The notes under the pieces were generated by a model. The model was given only the letters and a program-made list of their open reading frames with translations. It searched no databases and had not been told where the DNA came from. Shown piece after piece: positions 1 to 10,945 of a stretch of 64,000 nucleotides of DNA (within the stretch, counting starts at the first letter, position 1; the number at the start of each line of letters is the position of its first letter). A program made the translations under genes and the position numbers. The DNA comes from Lamellibrachia columna (taxonomy: Eukaryota; Annelida; Polychaeta; Sabellida; Siboglinidae), in contig OY759266.1 in the NCBI GenBank assembly GCA_963662155.1, forward strand, positions 13,027,835 through 13,091,834, in the 5' to 3' direction.

Positions 1-2577
1 TCTGAAATGTTCAAATACATTATTTCTGATTTATGTAACAAAATTAACCAGGCTTCAATAAAGGCAGCATGGTCACAAATCCATAGTTAGCCTTAAGCAA
101 ACAGTTATGCAAGTAACCAGTTCCGGCTATAATCCTTGTTTGTTTAATTAAGCCAGGAAGTCCATAATAAAGGGGCCAATCATCGGTTAGCCTAAAAATG
201 CCTTTGTTGCTCCTACAAGGGACAGTGTTAAGAACATGCCTTGTCTATTTCTATGGTGACTCAAGTCACACACTACAAGTAGTTTTTATTCAAATTAGCA
301 CACAACCCCTTTGTTCCAGTTTGGACAAATCTTCTCACTAGTAGACTCACTACATTGATTACATAGGTAATTATGGAGCGAGACCAATACATGCAGTGTG
401 ATAAAGTACTTCTCTAATGGTTATATTTGTTACCGTAATAAATAAATCATAATTGTTAGATTATGCACTTGATTTACTGTTTTATATTATTGCTTAATAA
501 GCCTCATGTTGTGTACTATGCAGAGTAAACCTACATTTACATTGTCTGATTTGTGAATCCAGTTGCACATGTTCTTAGTTAGTGTTTTGTAGTGAGCAGA
601 TCATGGCTCTTTGCATAGCCTACAAATCAGAAGGTCTACATTATCATAGTCTACAAACCAGAAGGTGGTTAGTTGATAAGTGCAATTAACGGTCAGATGC
701 TAGCAGAACTACATCTAGGGTCTGAAAGAGCAGATATCAGAAAAGTGGTTTGGTGCCTCAGACATCTTGCTAATTGTTGTATTTTATAACTTGCTTAATA
801 CTGAGCAGATTTTGCATTATTACCCACTCTGTTGAGATCATTACAGACATATTTGAAGTTTATTGGCTTGGCTTTTCTGAGATGGTAACCCTAGGTAGTG
901 ATTGGTTTAAGTGAGTGTACACGTGCCAAGTACGTTGGTGACACAAAGGTAAGTTAATCAGAGTGCCCCTATATATATCATGCCACATGTCATAATCAAA
1001 GGTTCCTGAATTATATAAATTAATTAACAAGTTTACTTTTAAAATGTGCTATTACTAATAATTTACTTGATCATACAATATGTACTCATATTCATGTAAT
1101 TGTACTCGTACTCAGCTTTTAGCAATGTACTCGTATTTCAACCATCACCAATGTACTCGTGAAAATGTACTTAGACCCAGGTCTGCGTATGACAGTAGGC
1201 CGGGCTGAATAAGTATGAAAATGTGCAGTTAGATTGACGTACAACCATCCCCACTCAGCTATCATATATACATCACATATGCACTATACATTATCACATA
1301 TACACAACACGAACAGAATCCAGGCAATTATTACTAAATCTGAATTTATAAATGAGCTATTTTGTTATGTATATATGTAACATGTACTTTGCTACTGTTC
1401 TCAGTTATAGCTCTGTGCATACACCTTAATTCGTATTTTTGGTATCTCATCTTTTTGTTGATCATAATTTTAATAAAATTGCTCCTGAAGATCTCTAAGT
1501 TATTAAAGATTAAGCAATTATAAATAAAAGCCATGGTTGGAAAATTTCCCACTCCTCACTGGTTCGCAAACAGGCACGTTTTATGGATCTGTGCAATCTA
1601 CAGAATTCAGTATCATTGCTTGCATATTGTGCATAATTCACCTTACTTTTGTGCATTGCCATTTAATTTCTACATCTTGCTTCGCATTGTCTATTTATTT
1701 TGTGCTTTGTGTATGCAGCATTTAGGGACCCTAGGCCTAGCAGCTATCAAGGAATCTGCAGACTGTGCAACGCACTTTGGCTCTGCAGATCCATCAAACA
1801 TGCCAAACTGTAGGCCTACCATACATGATATATATACAATCTCGCCATGGAACAGGAATATAATACATAATATAATTTTATTTCTACAAATGTACATGCA
1901 TTAAAATTAGTTACTTATTACGTTATACTTATTATACGCCATTATTTAGTAACACGTGCTACGGTAACGATGTAATTGCAGTTTTTAAATGTTTATAACA
2001 TCCATTTCCCTGAAATCATAAAATAAACAGACAATCCATTGCCTAAACAATATAGCTGCGACAACGTATTGCCTAAGCCAAGGCTTTGTGTATATTAGCT
2101 TCGTGAACACTGAACTTCTGAAGAATAGTTGAACACATCTGCAACATGGCATGGCTGGAAAAATTTTGTGCGCTGAAATCAAATTTAATTATTGACAACT
2201 TCGTCTGTTCGCATAACTTGCCTTGGATTTAGCTACTCGTTTCTGTTTATTTGGAACACCCATTTATACTGAACTCTAAGGACCAAATAAAGACTCAGCA
2301 ATTAAACGTTAATCAAAAATCAAAGCAAGACCACGAGACTTCTGGTGGCACCCCGTACTTGATTTTCAGTACAGTTTCGTATACACATTTTAAATTTATT
2401 CATTTATTTTCAGGAATATTTGAAATTTTTCAATACATGTTCATGTTATAAAATATTTTATGAATACTATTGTCGAATTATCAACAATTGCACGATCTTG
2501 TAACATGTTACTAAAACATCGATGTTTTCGAACTGCATCAATCCGAGAACAAATTTTGTATTACGCTTCCTTTTCAG
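1..2577. other. intergenic spacer, no convincing gene
   Basis: AT-rich DNA in which open frames are short and overlap on both strands without coding character. Two small structures are visible. A phrase meaning 'catag-tctacaaa-cagaagg' is repeated at about 615-668. Around 1075-1186 the motif TGTACTCGT recurs irregularly and the segment ends in ACTTAGACCCAGGTCTG, which resembles the terminal sequence of some hAT-like elements; I could not find the matching other end. An E-box (CACGTG) lies at 920-925. Confidence 0.6.
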
Positions 2578-2676
2578 CTTCACCAGCAAACCAAGAAGAA
2601 GGTTTCACCACGTGGAGCTCAAACACAAACACAGAAAATGCGTCCGAAAACATCTAAACCGAAAAAGGTGAAGTAA
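2578..2676 (+). CDS. possible terminal coding exon, lysine-rich C-terminus
   Basis: A pyrimidine-rich acceptor (CTTCCTTTTCAG) ends at 2577 and is followed by 32 open codons and TAA. The peptide is very basic: about a third lysine, with several Thr/Gln pairs, ending in KPKKVK. The composition is not what random AT-rich sequence usually gives. No partner exon was recognised upstream, and no AATAAA follows closely. It could be the last exon of a gene starting to the left, or chance. I do not recognise the protein. Confidence 0.25.
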   Translation, partial: LHQQTKKKVSPRGAQTQTQKMRPKTSKPKKVK

Positions 2677-3603
2677 AAAACTACTTGTTGTTTACTAGTG
2701 CAACATATGGTCTTAAAATATACGGTTGTTTTTATCGTATAGTGTGATTTTTTTTGGAGAAAACTGGTGGTAATTTCACCACCCGACAGGTGCTCGTTGT
2801 CGGTGGGTGAGTTTGGGAAGTTTTCGTGCATTTATACTGTATTACTTTTAATTTCTACAATCCTAGTACTTGTGCGGTGTGTGGTTACCCATATTGTGTA
2901 TCGCTTTTACGAATTTTATGGTGTATTTGAGATGTTAACTTGTTTTTAATTGGCTCAGTGTCTCGGCGGTCCACGGCCACGTGCGTCTCCCTGTAAAAAT
3001 GCACGGGCAACTGAATCAGCTTGAGCCCCTGTAAACTAATATATATAACAGGATATGCATCTAGGAATAACCCCACTTACCTTTCAACATCCGTATCTGG
3101 GCGTTGCGATGTGTAATCCGAATACTACGACCATACACAAATGTCCCAATGAATAAACTTTCAGTATACATACGTGTCATTAAAAACATATATCGATTTC
3201 TTATGAAAAGAGGTATGTTAACGACTGTACAGAATGCAATCACGTCTACCCAACAAAAATAGTCGATGATCGGTGTGATAACTATTCACTTGCACGTACA
3301 AGGATAATTAAATATTTTTTAACGTGGCAAACAGTAAGCTGCTTTATTTCCCATGTTGCTTGCAATAAAATATGGATATCTCAACATCCAATACTATGGT
3401 AGGATGTTTGTAGTGCATCAACTTCAGCAGCACATCAAATTTAGAATCGGTTCAGCTGATGTCAATGCATCCAAAGCTCTGCCAAACCCAAGTGCAATGT
3501 AGTATTGTGCTAATGTAGAAATTATTTTTCTATAGGGATGAGGGTTACTTCAGGCCCAGTTTTCAAATATTTTTTCCTCTCCTATTAATTTGTAAGAAAG
3601 CAA
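2677..3603. other. upstream region of nucleolin, no gene seen
   Basis: No supported exon. It holds an E-box CACGTG at 2978-2983 in a locally GC-richer patch; nucleolin is a known MYC target in vertebrates, but no functional link is shown here. A GTGAGT donor-like site at about 2804 could end a non-coding first exon of the downstream gene. On the minus strand a GTAAGT donor-like site near 3076 follows a short open frame that I could not identify. Confidence 0.4.
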
Positions 3604-3816
3604 CAAATCCTTTGCCTCATATCAATTGTTTCTGTTCACTAGGGAGCAACTGTTTGCAAGGAAGCGACAAATCTGCCCATCCCCCGCATTTTAATCTGAT
3701 GGATGATATTGGAATTGGCTGACAATTTCTAATTCACAGTGCCATCTTTTCAGGGTATAGTCTTCAAATCCCTTCCCTCATATCAATTTTGTCTGGTAAC
3801 TAGGGAGCAGCTATGG
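3604..3816 (+). repeat. duplicated segment spanning the nucleolin start context
   Basis: About 52 bp at 3604-3655 recur at 3766-3816. Shared landmarks are CCTCATATCAATT and ACTAGGGAGCA. In the downstream copy the sequence runs into the nucleolin ATG at 3813; in the upstream copy the matching place reads CTG. The TAG at 3801-3803 follows a T-rich tract and could be a 3' splice site for a 5'UTR exon, so the duplication may have copied an acceptor plus start context. Both copies are diverged, so the event is not recent. Confidence 0.6.
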
Positions 3817-6800
3817 TGAAGCCAGGCCCGAAGAAGACCAAGAAACCTGTGCCAGTCCCTGAACCTGAAGAAGAAAGCAGTGATGATGAAGATATGTCGG
3901 ATTCATCTGAGGTAAGTTATGTGCCTAAGTTTCGCTGTTAATGCAATTGTCAAACAAAAACAACCATGGGTGTCCTATTTTAGTCATATTTTTATCCCAG
4001 ATAAGTCTGCTAGTTCCTGTGTGAAAGCGCATCTGCTTATTCATTGTCATTATTCGGATTTGTTGTGTTAGCAGAATGTATGTTTCAGAATTACTGTGCA
4101 TGCTTTCATCCACACTATCTTTGTTTGATAAGAACAAACATGGCTTGTGTTGCCTATAGCTGTTGTTGAATATCATGTGGCACCAGTTGTACTATTTTAT
4201 GACATCTATTAAATGAACAGGTTTGTCTGGAATTCTTTTCTTTTTTTATACTTGGCTATGGTGTGTGATGGTTCTTGTTTTAACAATTTGTCTTGCAGGA
4301 AGCCGTTCCTGTACCAGTCACCAAGAAGGTCGCAAAGAACTTGAATGGTAAACCTGCCAACAGCGATGGAGACAGTGAAGAAGATGATGATGACGACGAT
4401 AGCGAGGAGGAGGAGGAAGGTTTGTATTTCATAAATAAAGCTGACTCAACTGTGAAAATAGTCTTACGTGTGTTGCATGTTTGCTTTGGCTATCGGTTAC
4501 GACTGAAGTGGTCGTGTTGAATTGTGTTTCCAAGTTTATAATTAGAGTTATGTGAATGAATGGTAATACATATTTCATAATAATATGGCAACAATAAGAT
4601 AACTTCTTTCATGCCTGATTCCTTGTAAACCATATCTCTGGTGCGTTAATCATGGTTGGCCAAACTTGGCATCATTTTATACATCAACTAAAGTTGCCTG
4701 CATCGCAGAAAAGACAAAGATATGATGAGACAGACATGCATACATGGTCACACACTACTTTATACTAAAATGTGGTGATGTCTGATTGTATTGTAGAACC
4801 CGTGAAGGCAGCAAAATCGAAGAAGGCTGTCAATGGCGCAAAAAAACAGTTGGTTCAAGTGGAGGAGGAGGAGGATGATGATGCTAGTGATGATGATGAA
4901 GAAGAGAGCGAGGAGGAGGTTGCACCAGCGAAGGCGAATAAGGCAGCGAAACCCAAGAAGGCAGCTGCCATGGAAGTCGAGGAAGATGATGACGAAGACG
5001 ACAGTGATGACGATGAAGAAGAAAGTGAGGAGGATGATGATGACGATGAGGAGGAAGAAGAGGAGGCTGTTGTGCAGAAAAAGAGGAAGGCTACCGGTGC
5101 AGATAAGGTGCCAACAAAGAAGGCAAAGATTGAAGCTGATGCAGGTATGTGCAGTAGACTTGTTAAAACTGGATTTTCTGCAGTGGTTCTCATGAGCGAT
5201 TAATTGCAGAGTTGTTCGGGTGACACTGTCAGTGAAGGTTGGCACCAATCAACAGGTCACACTTGCGGTGTTTAGCTGTGCCAATCATGGACGCAGACAA
5301 CTACGTTTTGTCTTGTGACAGTGTTGCCCCAGACCAATCGGTACAAATTGCTTGTGTAAACAGGTCATTTTAAAAAAAGTTGCGGAAAATCCAACTTATC
5401 TGGGTTCCACTGCAACATGCTAGCTTGTTTGTGCAACTTTTGTATATGGTTTTTGTGAACTTGTCAGAGAAACTGTCAAATTACCTAATGTTTAGTCAAA
5501 CATTAATTGAAGTGAAAATGGGTGGAACCACTGAAAACTCATGAATTTCACCCTTGGTGAATTTTTTTAACTTTGTTATGTGGTTGGCAAGATGGTAAAA
5601 ATTACGCCCATGATTAACATTGGCCCACACAGTGTTTACCATTTTGGATATTCACATTTTGAGTCTAACCAGATCTAACGTCTAAAGTAAATTCTTTCAA
5701 TGATTTGAGTTTTTATTCCCTAGAAGTTATTTTACATGTCGGGGAACTTCAAATTTTTTGTCAGAGGATGTGTCACCGTATCATTCCTGGGGAATAGTTG
5801 TTGTAGGTTGGGAGATGGTCTTCAACCAACGTGACTGTTTTTTTTTGTTTGCAGCAGTATCCCTGTACGTTGCCAACATCCCCGCAGACATCGAAGAAGC
5901 AAAAGTACGAAAATTCTTCAAGAAGCAAGGAATAAATGTATCGGACATCAGGCATAAAGCCCCAAAAACGTGAGTATACACACGTGTCATGTATGCATTT
6001 ATTTTATAACCCGTTGTGCGTCTGTTGTTTTTTCATTAGGTTCCCCATGCATAACCACCCCTTATTAAACATCTGTTAATTTTCATAATTTTTTCACCAA
6101 ATTTTGATCCTACAGCGTGTTATGGTATTGGTATTGCTATGAGTTCATTAACTGACATTTTTATTATTTAGTATCAATGTTTCGTGCAGTTATAATATTC
6201 AATACTGTAAGTTGTCTTATCTTGTGGGTTAAGCATTGACGTGATATTTATTTCAGATTTTGCTACGTTGACTTGGAGGATTCTGATGACCTAGATAAAG
6301 CGTTGGCCCTGTCTGGACAGAAGCTCAAAGGCCAGGAACTGAAGATTGAGCAGGCAAAGCAGAGGGGCGATAATACAGCTGAGAAAAAGACCCCACAGAA
6401 GGACGTTGGCCAGAAGAAAAGGGCTGGTGAGCTTCAGTGTTTATTATGTAGTTGTCTTCAGTGGTGTGGAGTTGGTGGTGCTTTTGTGGTGTCATTGTAA
6501 TATCTATCTGATATTTTGTGGTTGACTGTTGCTGGCAAATATGACTGTCTAACTAACAACAAGGCTCACTTGTTGAAGTCACTCAAGTACCACAGAAATG
6601 TTTCACCTGATGTTCCTCATATGTGCGAGTAGCTGTGCTTAATGCTCGTAAAATGGCTGTTGTGTTTTTGCTTGTTTTAGTCTTCATTTACCATAAATAA
6701 AAAATATATTTGGTACCATGAATGCGTTGGTGATAGCTGATGGTTATATTCCCGCAGATGACAACTGCCTACTGTTTGTAAAGAACCTGCCGGACGATGT

Positions 6801-9800
6801 CACAAAGGAGATGTTGGCGGAAGTTTTCAGTGATGCGAAGGACGTCCGTCTGCCATTAAATGCTGAAGGCAATTTCAGAGGGTAGGCACTTTGTCACTGA
6901 ATAGGAGTTCATGGCCCCATACAAGTCATATTTCCATCTCATGAACTGTAAGGTAAAGGGGGTGCCCGAGTTGTCGACTACTAATCCTTGCAATGCTATG
7001 ATGAGACAAGATGACGAGTCTGATCTTCCTTGAAGACAACGAGGCATTTGTCTGAGTATTGCTGGTTTCCTCACTGGCGAATAATTCTAATGTGTGCAGA
7101 CCAGACACATGTTTGATTGTATGTTTGCAGATGTGGCTTTATTGTACAATGTAGCATTTATTTTGTTAATATTTGGATATCGATAGCAAGAATTTTGTTT
7201 TGTATTATCATGAATGAATGAGCAGGGTAGTAAAGTTTCATTGTGCAAGCAACGTCGTCCTGTGAACACTTCTCAATTTGTTTCAGGTTTGCATTTATCG
7301 AGTTCAACTCGGAGGCTGACGTTGACACAGCAATTGAAGAGAAGCAGGGCACGGATTTGGAAGGCAAATCTCTCTTCCTTGACTACACAGGGTCCAAGAG
7401 TAAGGGAGCCAAGAAGACTAATACGTTTGGTGGTACCCCGCAGCAGCGAAAGTCATTTGGTGGTAAGTTGGGAAGAACTTCTGCCAAACGAAGATTAGGT
7501 GTTAGCTTTACCTTTCCCACACTACTTTACAGTAGCAACAAGAGGTACAGTGCCATTCTTTTGTGGTTAACAGTTTTTATGCAAAATATATTATAAACTA
7601 AAGTACAATTGGGTTGTGGTAGTCTATACATGTGTGTGCTGTGCTATATTCTATAAAAGTATCATGTTAAAAGTTAAACAGGTAACTGGTAGAATGTCAT
7701 GGAAATCCTATGGTTGCATTCGTGCAGCTTGCCAAGGAGTGTGTTTTATGACCCGTTAATGAGACATCTGTATTATGTGTCATTATTTTGGTGTTGACAG
7801 AAGCTGGCAAGACGAAGGTGTTGTTCGTCAAGAATCTGAGCTTTAACTTGACGAGGGAGTCACTGCAGGAGGCGTTTGAAGGAGCAACAACAGCCAGAAT
7901 TGCCACATTCCCTGACACAGGCAAACCACGAGGGTAAGTGATCATGGTGGCTCTTATTGAGAAGTATCAATGTTTTTGAGGATATACTTTGGCAAATCAA
8001 ATATGGCAACTTGATTGAAAAATCCTCATTGCAATGCTATGATGAGACAAGATGACGAGTCTGATCTTCCTTGAAGACAACGAGGCATTTGTCTGAGTGT
8101 TGCCCAGTCCTCACAGGTGTACATACTTACTGGCCTCTTGATTAGGTGTGTGGTATCATTATCTAACAATCGGACGCATGTTTGATATCGGCTTGGTTAA
8201 TTTCAGCATACTATACTGTCCACTTGCTGCAATTATAGAATTTTTTGTGGAATTTTAGAGCCATTTGAATTACATAAAGTTGGGAACTGGTGCATAAGAT
8301 GTTAATTCATTTGTAATCGAATTAACCCTAAATCTTTTGAAATTACCTATTGTATTTGTCGGGGCTCTGGTGGCCTTGGTGATTTTTAGGCTATACTGAT
8401 GGGCAGCTGATTGTGTAGTTGTGTGTATAGCCTTCCATATGTCATTCTTGGATCACGATGTTTGACTTGGTTGTAGGTTTGGGTTTGTGGAGTTCGATTC
8501 ACCAGCAGATGCCTCAGCTGCATTTGAGGCAATGAATGGAACAGAGCTGGAAGGTCGCGAGTTGAAGCTTGACTATGCAACAGAACAGCAAGGCGGAGGG
8601 CGAGGAGGCGGCCGGGGAGGTCGGGGAGGATTTGATAGAGGTACGTAATCCTTGTTGCATGGTCGAGTATGTTCATGCTCGATCATTCTGTCACTATCCA
8701 GATGATTTTATAATTTCAGTTATTTCAGTCTTGATTGCAGAAACAATTATTACTGTGAGACTTTGTTAGTCCGTTTTTCTATAAGTTTTATTCATTAATA
8801 TGCATGCTTCATTAATCAAATCAACCGAAACCCTTAGTGTGTGGATAAATATAAAAAATTTGTAGCACTTTTGTTGGATGTGGCCAGTAGTAATGTTGAT
8901 TTGTGTTGCAGGAGGTCGTGGGGGCTTCAGGGGCGGACGAGGGGGTCGAGGGTTTGGTGGCCGAGGTCGAGGGTTTGGTGACAGGGGTGGACGAGGTATG
9001 TTGGTGTTTTATTAATAATCAGTCGTCACAACAATGCTTGTGACTTGTTATAGACAGTGTATCAAATATGTTGATGTATATACTGTCCCTTTTTTCTAGG
9101 CTTACCACTGGAAATAGGCTGTGTTGTCATTTATAATTCCAACAGTTTCCAAACCCAAAGTAACCTTGCAATACTATGATGAGACAAGATGACGAGTCTG
9201 ATCTTCCTTGAAGACAACGAGGCATTTGTCTGAGTACTGCTAGTTTCCTCACATGCTGGATACAGAAATTTATTGGGTTGTTGTTTTCACATATCACTAT
9301 CACAGTGGTATTGGTCAATCGCAACAACTGCTTGAGTGGTATTGGTCAATCGCGACAACTGCTTGCTGTTTTTTCATACCTATTTTGGGGAAAGACCATA
9401 TGCTTTGCCACTACTACACCACAAATAATCACCCGGCACTAACAGTCCTTTTGGAAATGCCACTGATTTCGTCTGGTTACTGTGATTCCAGTACACATCA
9501 GTATTATGTCTACCTAACTAAATCGTCCTTAAATCAGCTAATATCAGTGCTAACATAGTTTATTGTGCCTTTGAACTTGTAAGTTATAATAACAGAAACT
9601 GCCTGTGACTCTGACCTGGTAAGCGCGCTGGCCAGTCAAAATAATCAAATCACTGCCACGCGTTTGGCAGATGGCTGCCGTAACCTGATATTGTAGACAA
9701 CAACGCATTACAAATAGAGATTCAAGGCCCATTGTGGCGGCAAATTAAGGGGACATGCAATATTACAAATGACCATTAAGTTTTGTCAACAATACATAAA

Positions 9801-10945
9801 ACGCAAGTGAAAATTTTCACATCTCGAGCATGATACGCTTATCTGTTATCACTAACAATCCGGAAACGTTACCTAATTCAATTGTTTATTTAAAAAAACC
9901 TGCAACAATGACGACGCTGCAGTTTGGCGTATGAACGCATCTTACGTGTAAGCAACTCTATATGGTTTGGAATTACGATTGGTGAAGGGTTTGTGTAAAA
10001 AATACACTGCCACTTTAGGCTCTCATTCAACTTTTGCTTAATTCATTCATTGACGTGTAAGTCGTTTATGTTAGCCAAAATTAACCTTAAAGTTATCAGT
10101 GACACTGTTGTACTTATACGTGTCATTTATTTCTTTGGGGACTTTCTCAAAATGATATAATTTTGCTTTTTTGTGGCAATGTTTTCACATTTCAAAAATT
10201 ATTTTTAAATCTTGTAACATAACGAAATAAATTAAAAACTCAAAATTTTATTAATCTGGAATGGTATGTAGTATTTCAACTAAAATCTGTGAAGAAATGG
10301 TTAATTTATCTTAAAAACTTTCTACTGAAACTACTCAATTCAAGACCTGCCATACCTTACTTAAATCGGATAATTAACAATTATTTATTGGTGGGTTTGA
10401 GATTTTAGCAGGTACCAGTTGAATTGAATAACAAAGTGTGATTTTTGGTTTATATTTCATCTGTTGTGAGAAACTGTTGACTTAGTTGTCTGTTTTTCCT
10501 CTACCCCTTGGAGTAATACTCTCTGTGATGCTATGATGAGACAAGATGACGAGTCTGATCTTCCTTGAAGACAACGAGGCATTTGTCTGAGTGTTGCTGG
10601 TTACATGCTAGCTATTAACATTTGTTTTATGCAATTAGTGGGTTTATCACCAGTGTTGTGCAGTTGTTGAAAGCATACTGTGTTCTTTGAATTAGTGTTA
10701 TCTTTTGTTGTTGTCATTCTCAAAAGAAAATTATGCAGATCATTATGTTTACTAGTCGTGTCTGAGATTTCATATCAGCGATCATGAACAACTTCTGTTA
10801 TGCTATCACTGTCTGTAAAAGAAAACAATTATTTTTTTCATCGTGTAATTGATTAAAAAAAAATTTTGCAGGTCGTGGTGGCTTCCGGGGAGGTCGCGGC
10901 GCAAGTACCGAGTTCAAAGGTTCACGGAAGTCATTTGATGATTAA
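3813..10945 (+). CDS. NCL: nucleolin (11 coding exons, 535 aa)
   Basis: Coding exons: 3813-3911, 4299-4419, 4797-5144, 5855-5969, 6257-6426, 6758-6881, 7287-7462, 7801-7933, 8477-8640, 8912-8995, 10872-10945. All junctions are GT-AG and the phases agree, giving 1,608 nt including TAA. The protein has four Asp/Glu/Ser stretches separated by Lys/Pro/Ala-rich basic linkers (residues 20-165), a bipartite nuclear signal near 168-186 (KKRK...KKAK), RRM1 at 192-262 (RNP2 LYVANI, atypical RNP1 TFCYVDL), RRM2 at 287-360 (LLFVKNL, RGFAFIEF), RRM3 at 390-464 (VLFVKNL, RGFGFVEF) and an RGG/GAR tail from about 467 to 527. Nucleolin is a nucleolar protein that binds pre-rRNA and acts in rRNA transcription, processing and chromatin. 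Vertebrate nucleolin has four RRMs; this one has three. An intron interrupts RNP1 at the same place in every RRM. A spliced 5'UTR is possible. Identity is firm; the exact start is very likely. Confidence 0.95.
5405..5715 (+). repeat. dispersed repeat copy in nucleolin intron 3
   Basis: About 310 bp of intron 3 is similar to the reverse complement of 37488-37785. Shared landmarks in order are CAACATGCTAG, TTGTGCAACTTTTGTAT, TTTTTTTAACTTTGTTATGTG, CCCATGAT, AGTGTTTACCATTTTGGAT and CCAGATCTAAC. The two copies differ by many substitutions and small indels. No terminal repeats or target duplication were made out, so the class is unknown; a MITE or SINE-like family is possible. Confidence 0.75.
6991..7061 (+). 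ncRNA. SNORD15: C/D box snoRNA, U15-like, copy 1 (nucleolin intron 6)
   Basis: C box ATGATGA at 6998-7004, D' CTGA at 7020-7023, D CTGA at 7052-7055, and a terminal stem CAATGC/GTATTG (one G-U pair). The guide before D, ACGAGGCATTTG, is complementary to the conserved 28S segment CAAATGCCTCGT; the guide before D', AGATGACGAG, is complementary to the adjoining CTCGTCATCT. Both elements recur in vertebrate U15 as I remember it, which directs 2'-O-methylation of a 28S adenosine (A3764 in older human numbering). The RNA would be released from the spliced nucleolin intron. It is about 71 nt, half the length of human U15. Confidence 0.88.
8032..8102 (+). ncRNA. SNORD15: C/D box snoRNA, U15-like, copy 2 (nucleolin intron 8)
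   Basis: C box 8039-8045, D' CTGA 8061-8064, D CTGA 8093-8096. The body is identical to copy 1 from the C box through the D box; the stem is CAATGC/GTGTTG with extra G-U pairs. The 3' flank keeps a shortened form of the TCCTCAC sequence seen after copies 1 and 3, so duplication carried some intron sequence with it. Same predicted 28S targets. Confidence 0.87.
9168..9240 (+). ncRNA. SNORD15: C/D box snoRNA, U15-like, copy 3 (nucleolin intron 10)
   Basis: C box 9176-9182, D' CTGA 9198-9201, D CTGA 9230-9233. The terminal stem GCAATAC/GTACTGC has one A-C mismatch and includes a compensating T-A/A-T change against copy 1, which supports the stem. Followed by TTTCCTCAC as in copy 1. It shares its intron with copy 4, about 1.3 kb downstream. 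Confidence 0.87.
9304..9366 (+). repeat. two-copy tandem repeat in intron 10
   Basis: A segment of about 32 bp containing TGGTATTGGTCAATCGC and ACAACTGCTTG occurs twice in a row with one A/G difference. It is intronic, with no sign of function. Confidence 0.75.
10526..10596 (+). ncRNA. SNORD15: C/D box snoRNA, U15-like, copy 4 (nucleolin intron 10)
   Basis: C box 10533-10539, D' CTGA 10555-10558, D CTGA 10587-10590, with the same guide sequences as the other copies. The terminal stem (TGATGC/GTGTTG) is weaker and rich in G-U pairs, so this copy may be processed less well. It lies about 275 nt upstream of the intron 10 acceptor. Confidence 0.82.

Noticed and set aside
1533..1904. 123-codon + strand frame
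   Set aside because: Overlaps other frames on both strands, no domain, no biased composition, no splice context.
3072..3243. Minus-strand exon ending at a GTAAGT donor
   Set aside because: The hydrophobic peptide matches no family I know and the acceptor is poor; one donor-like site is weak evidence.
4760..5248. 162-codon minus-strand frame with Ser/Leu/Ile runs
   Set aside because: It is the antisense shadow of the acidic exon of nucleolin, caused by GAT/GAG repeats.
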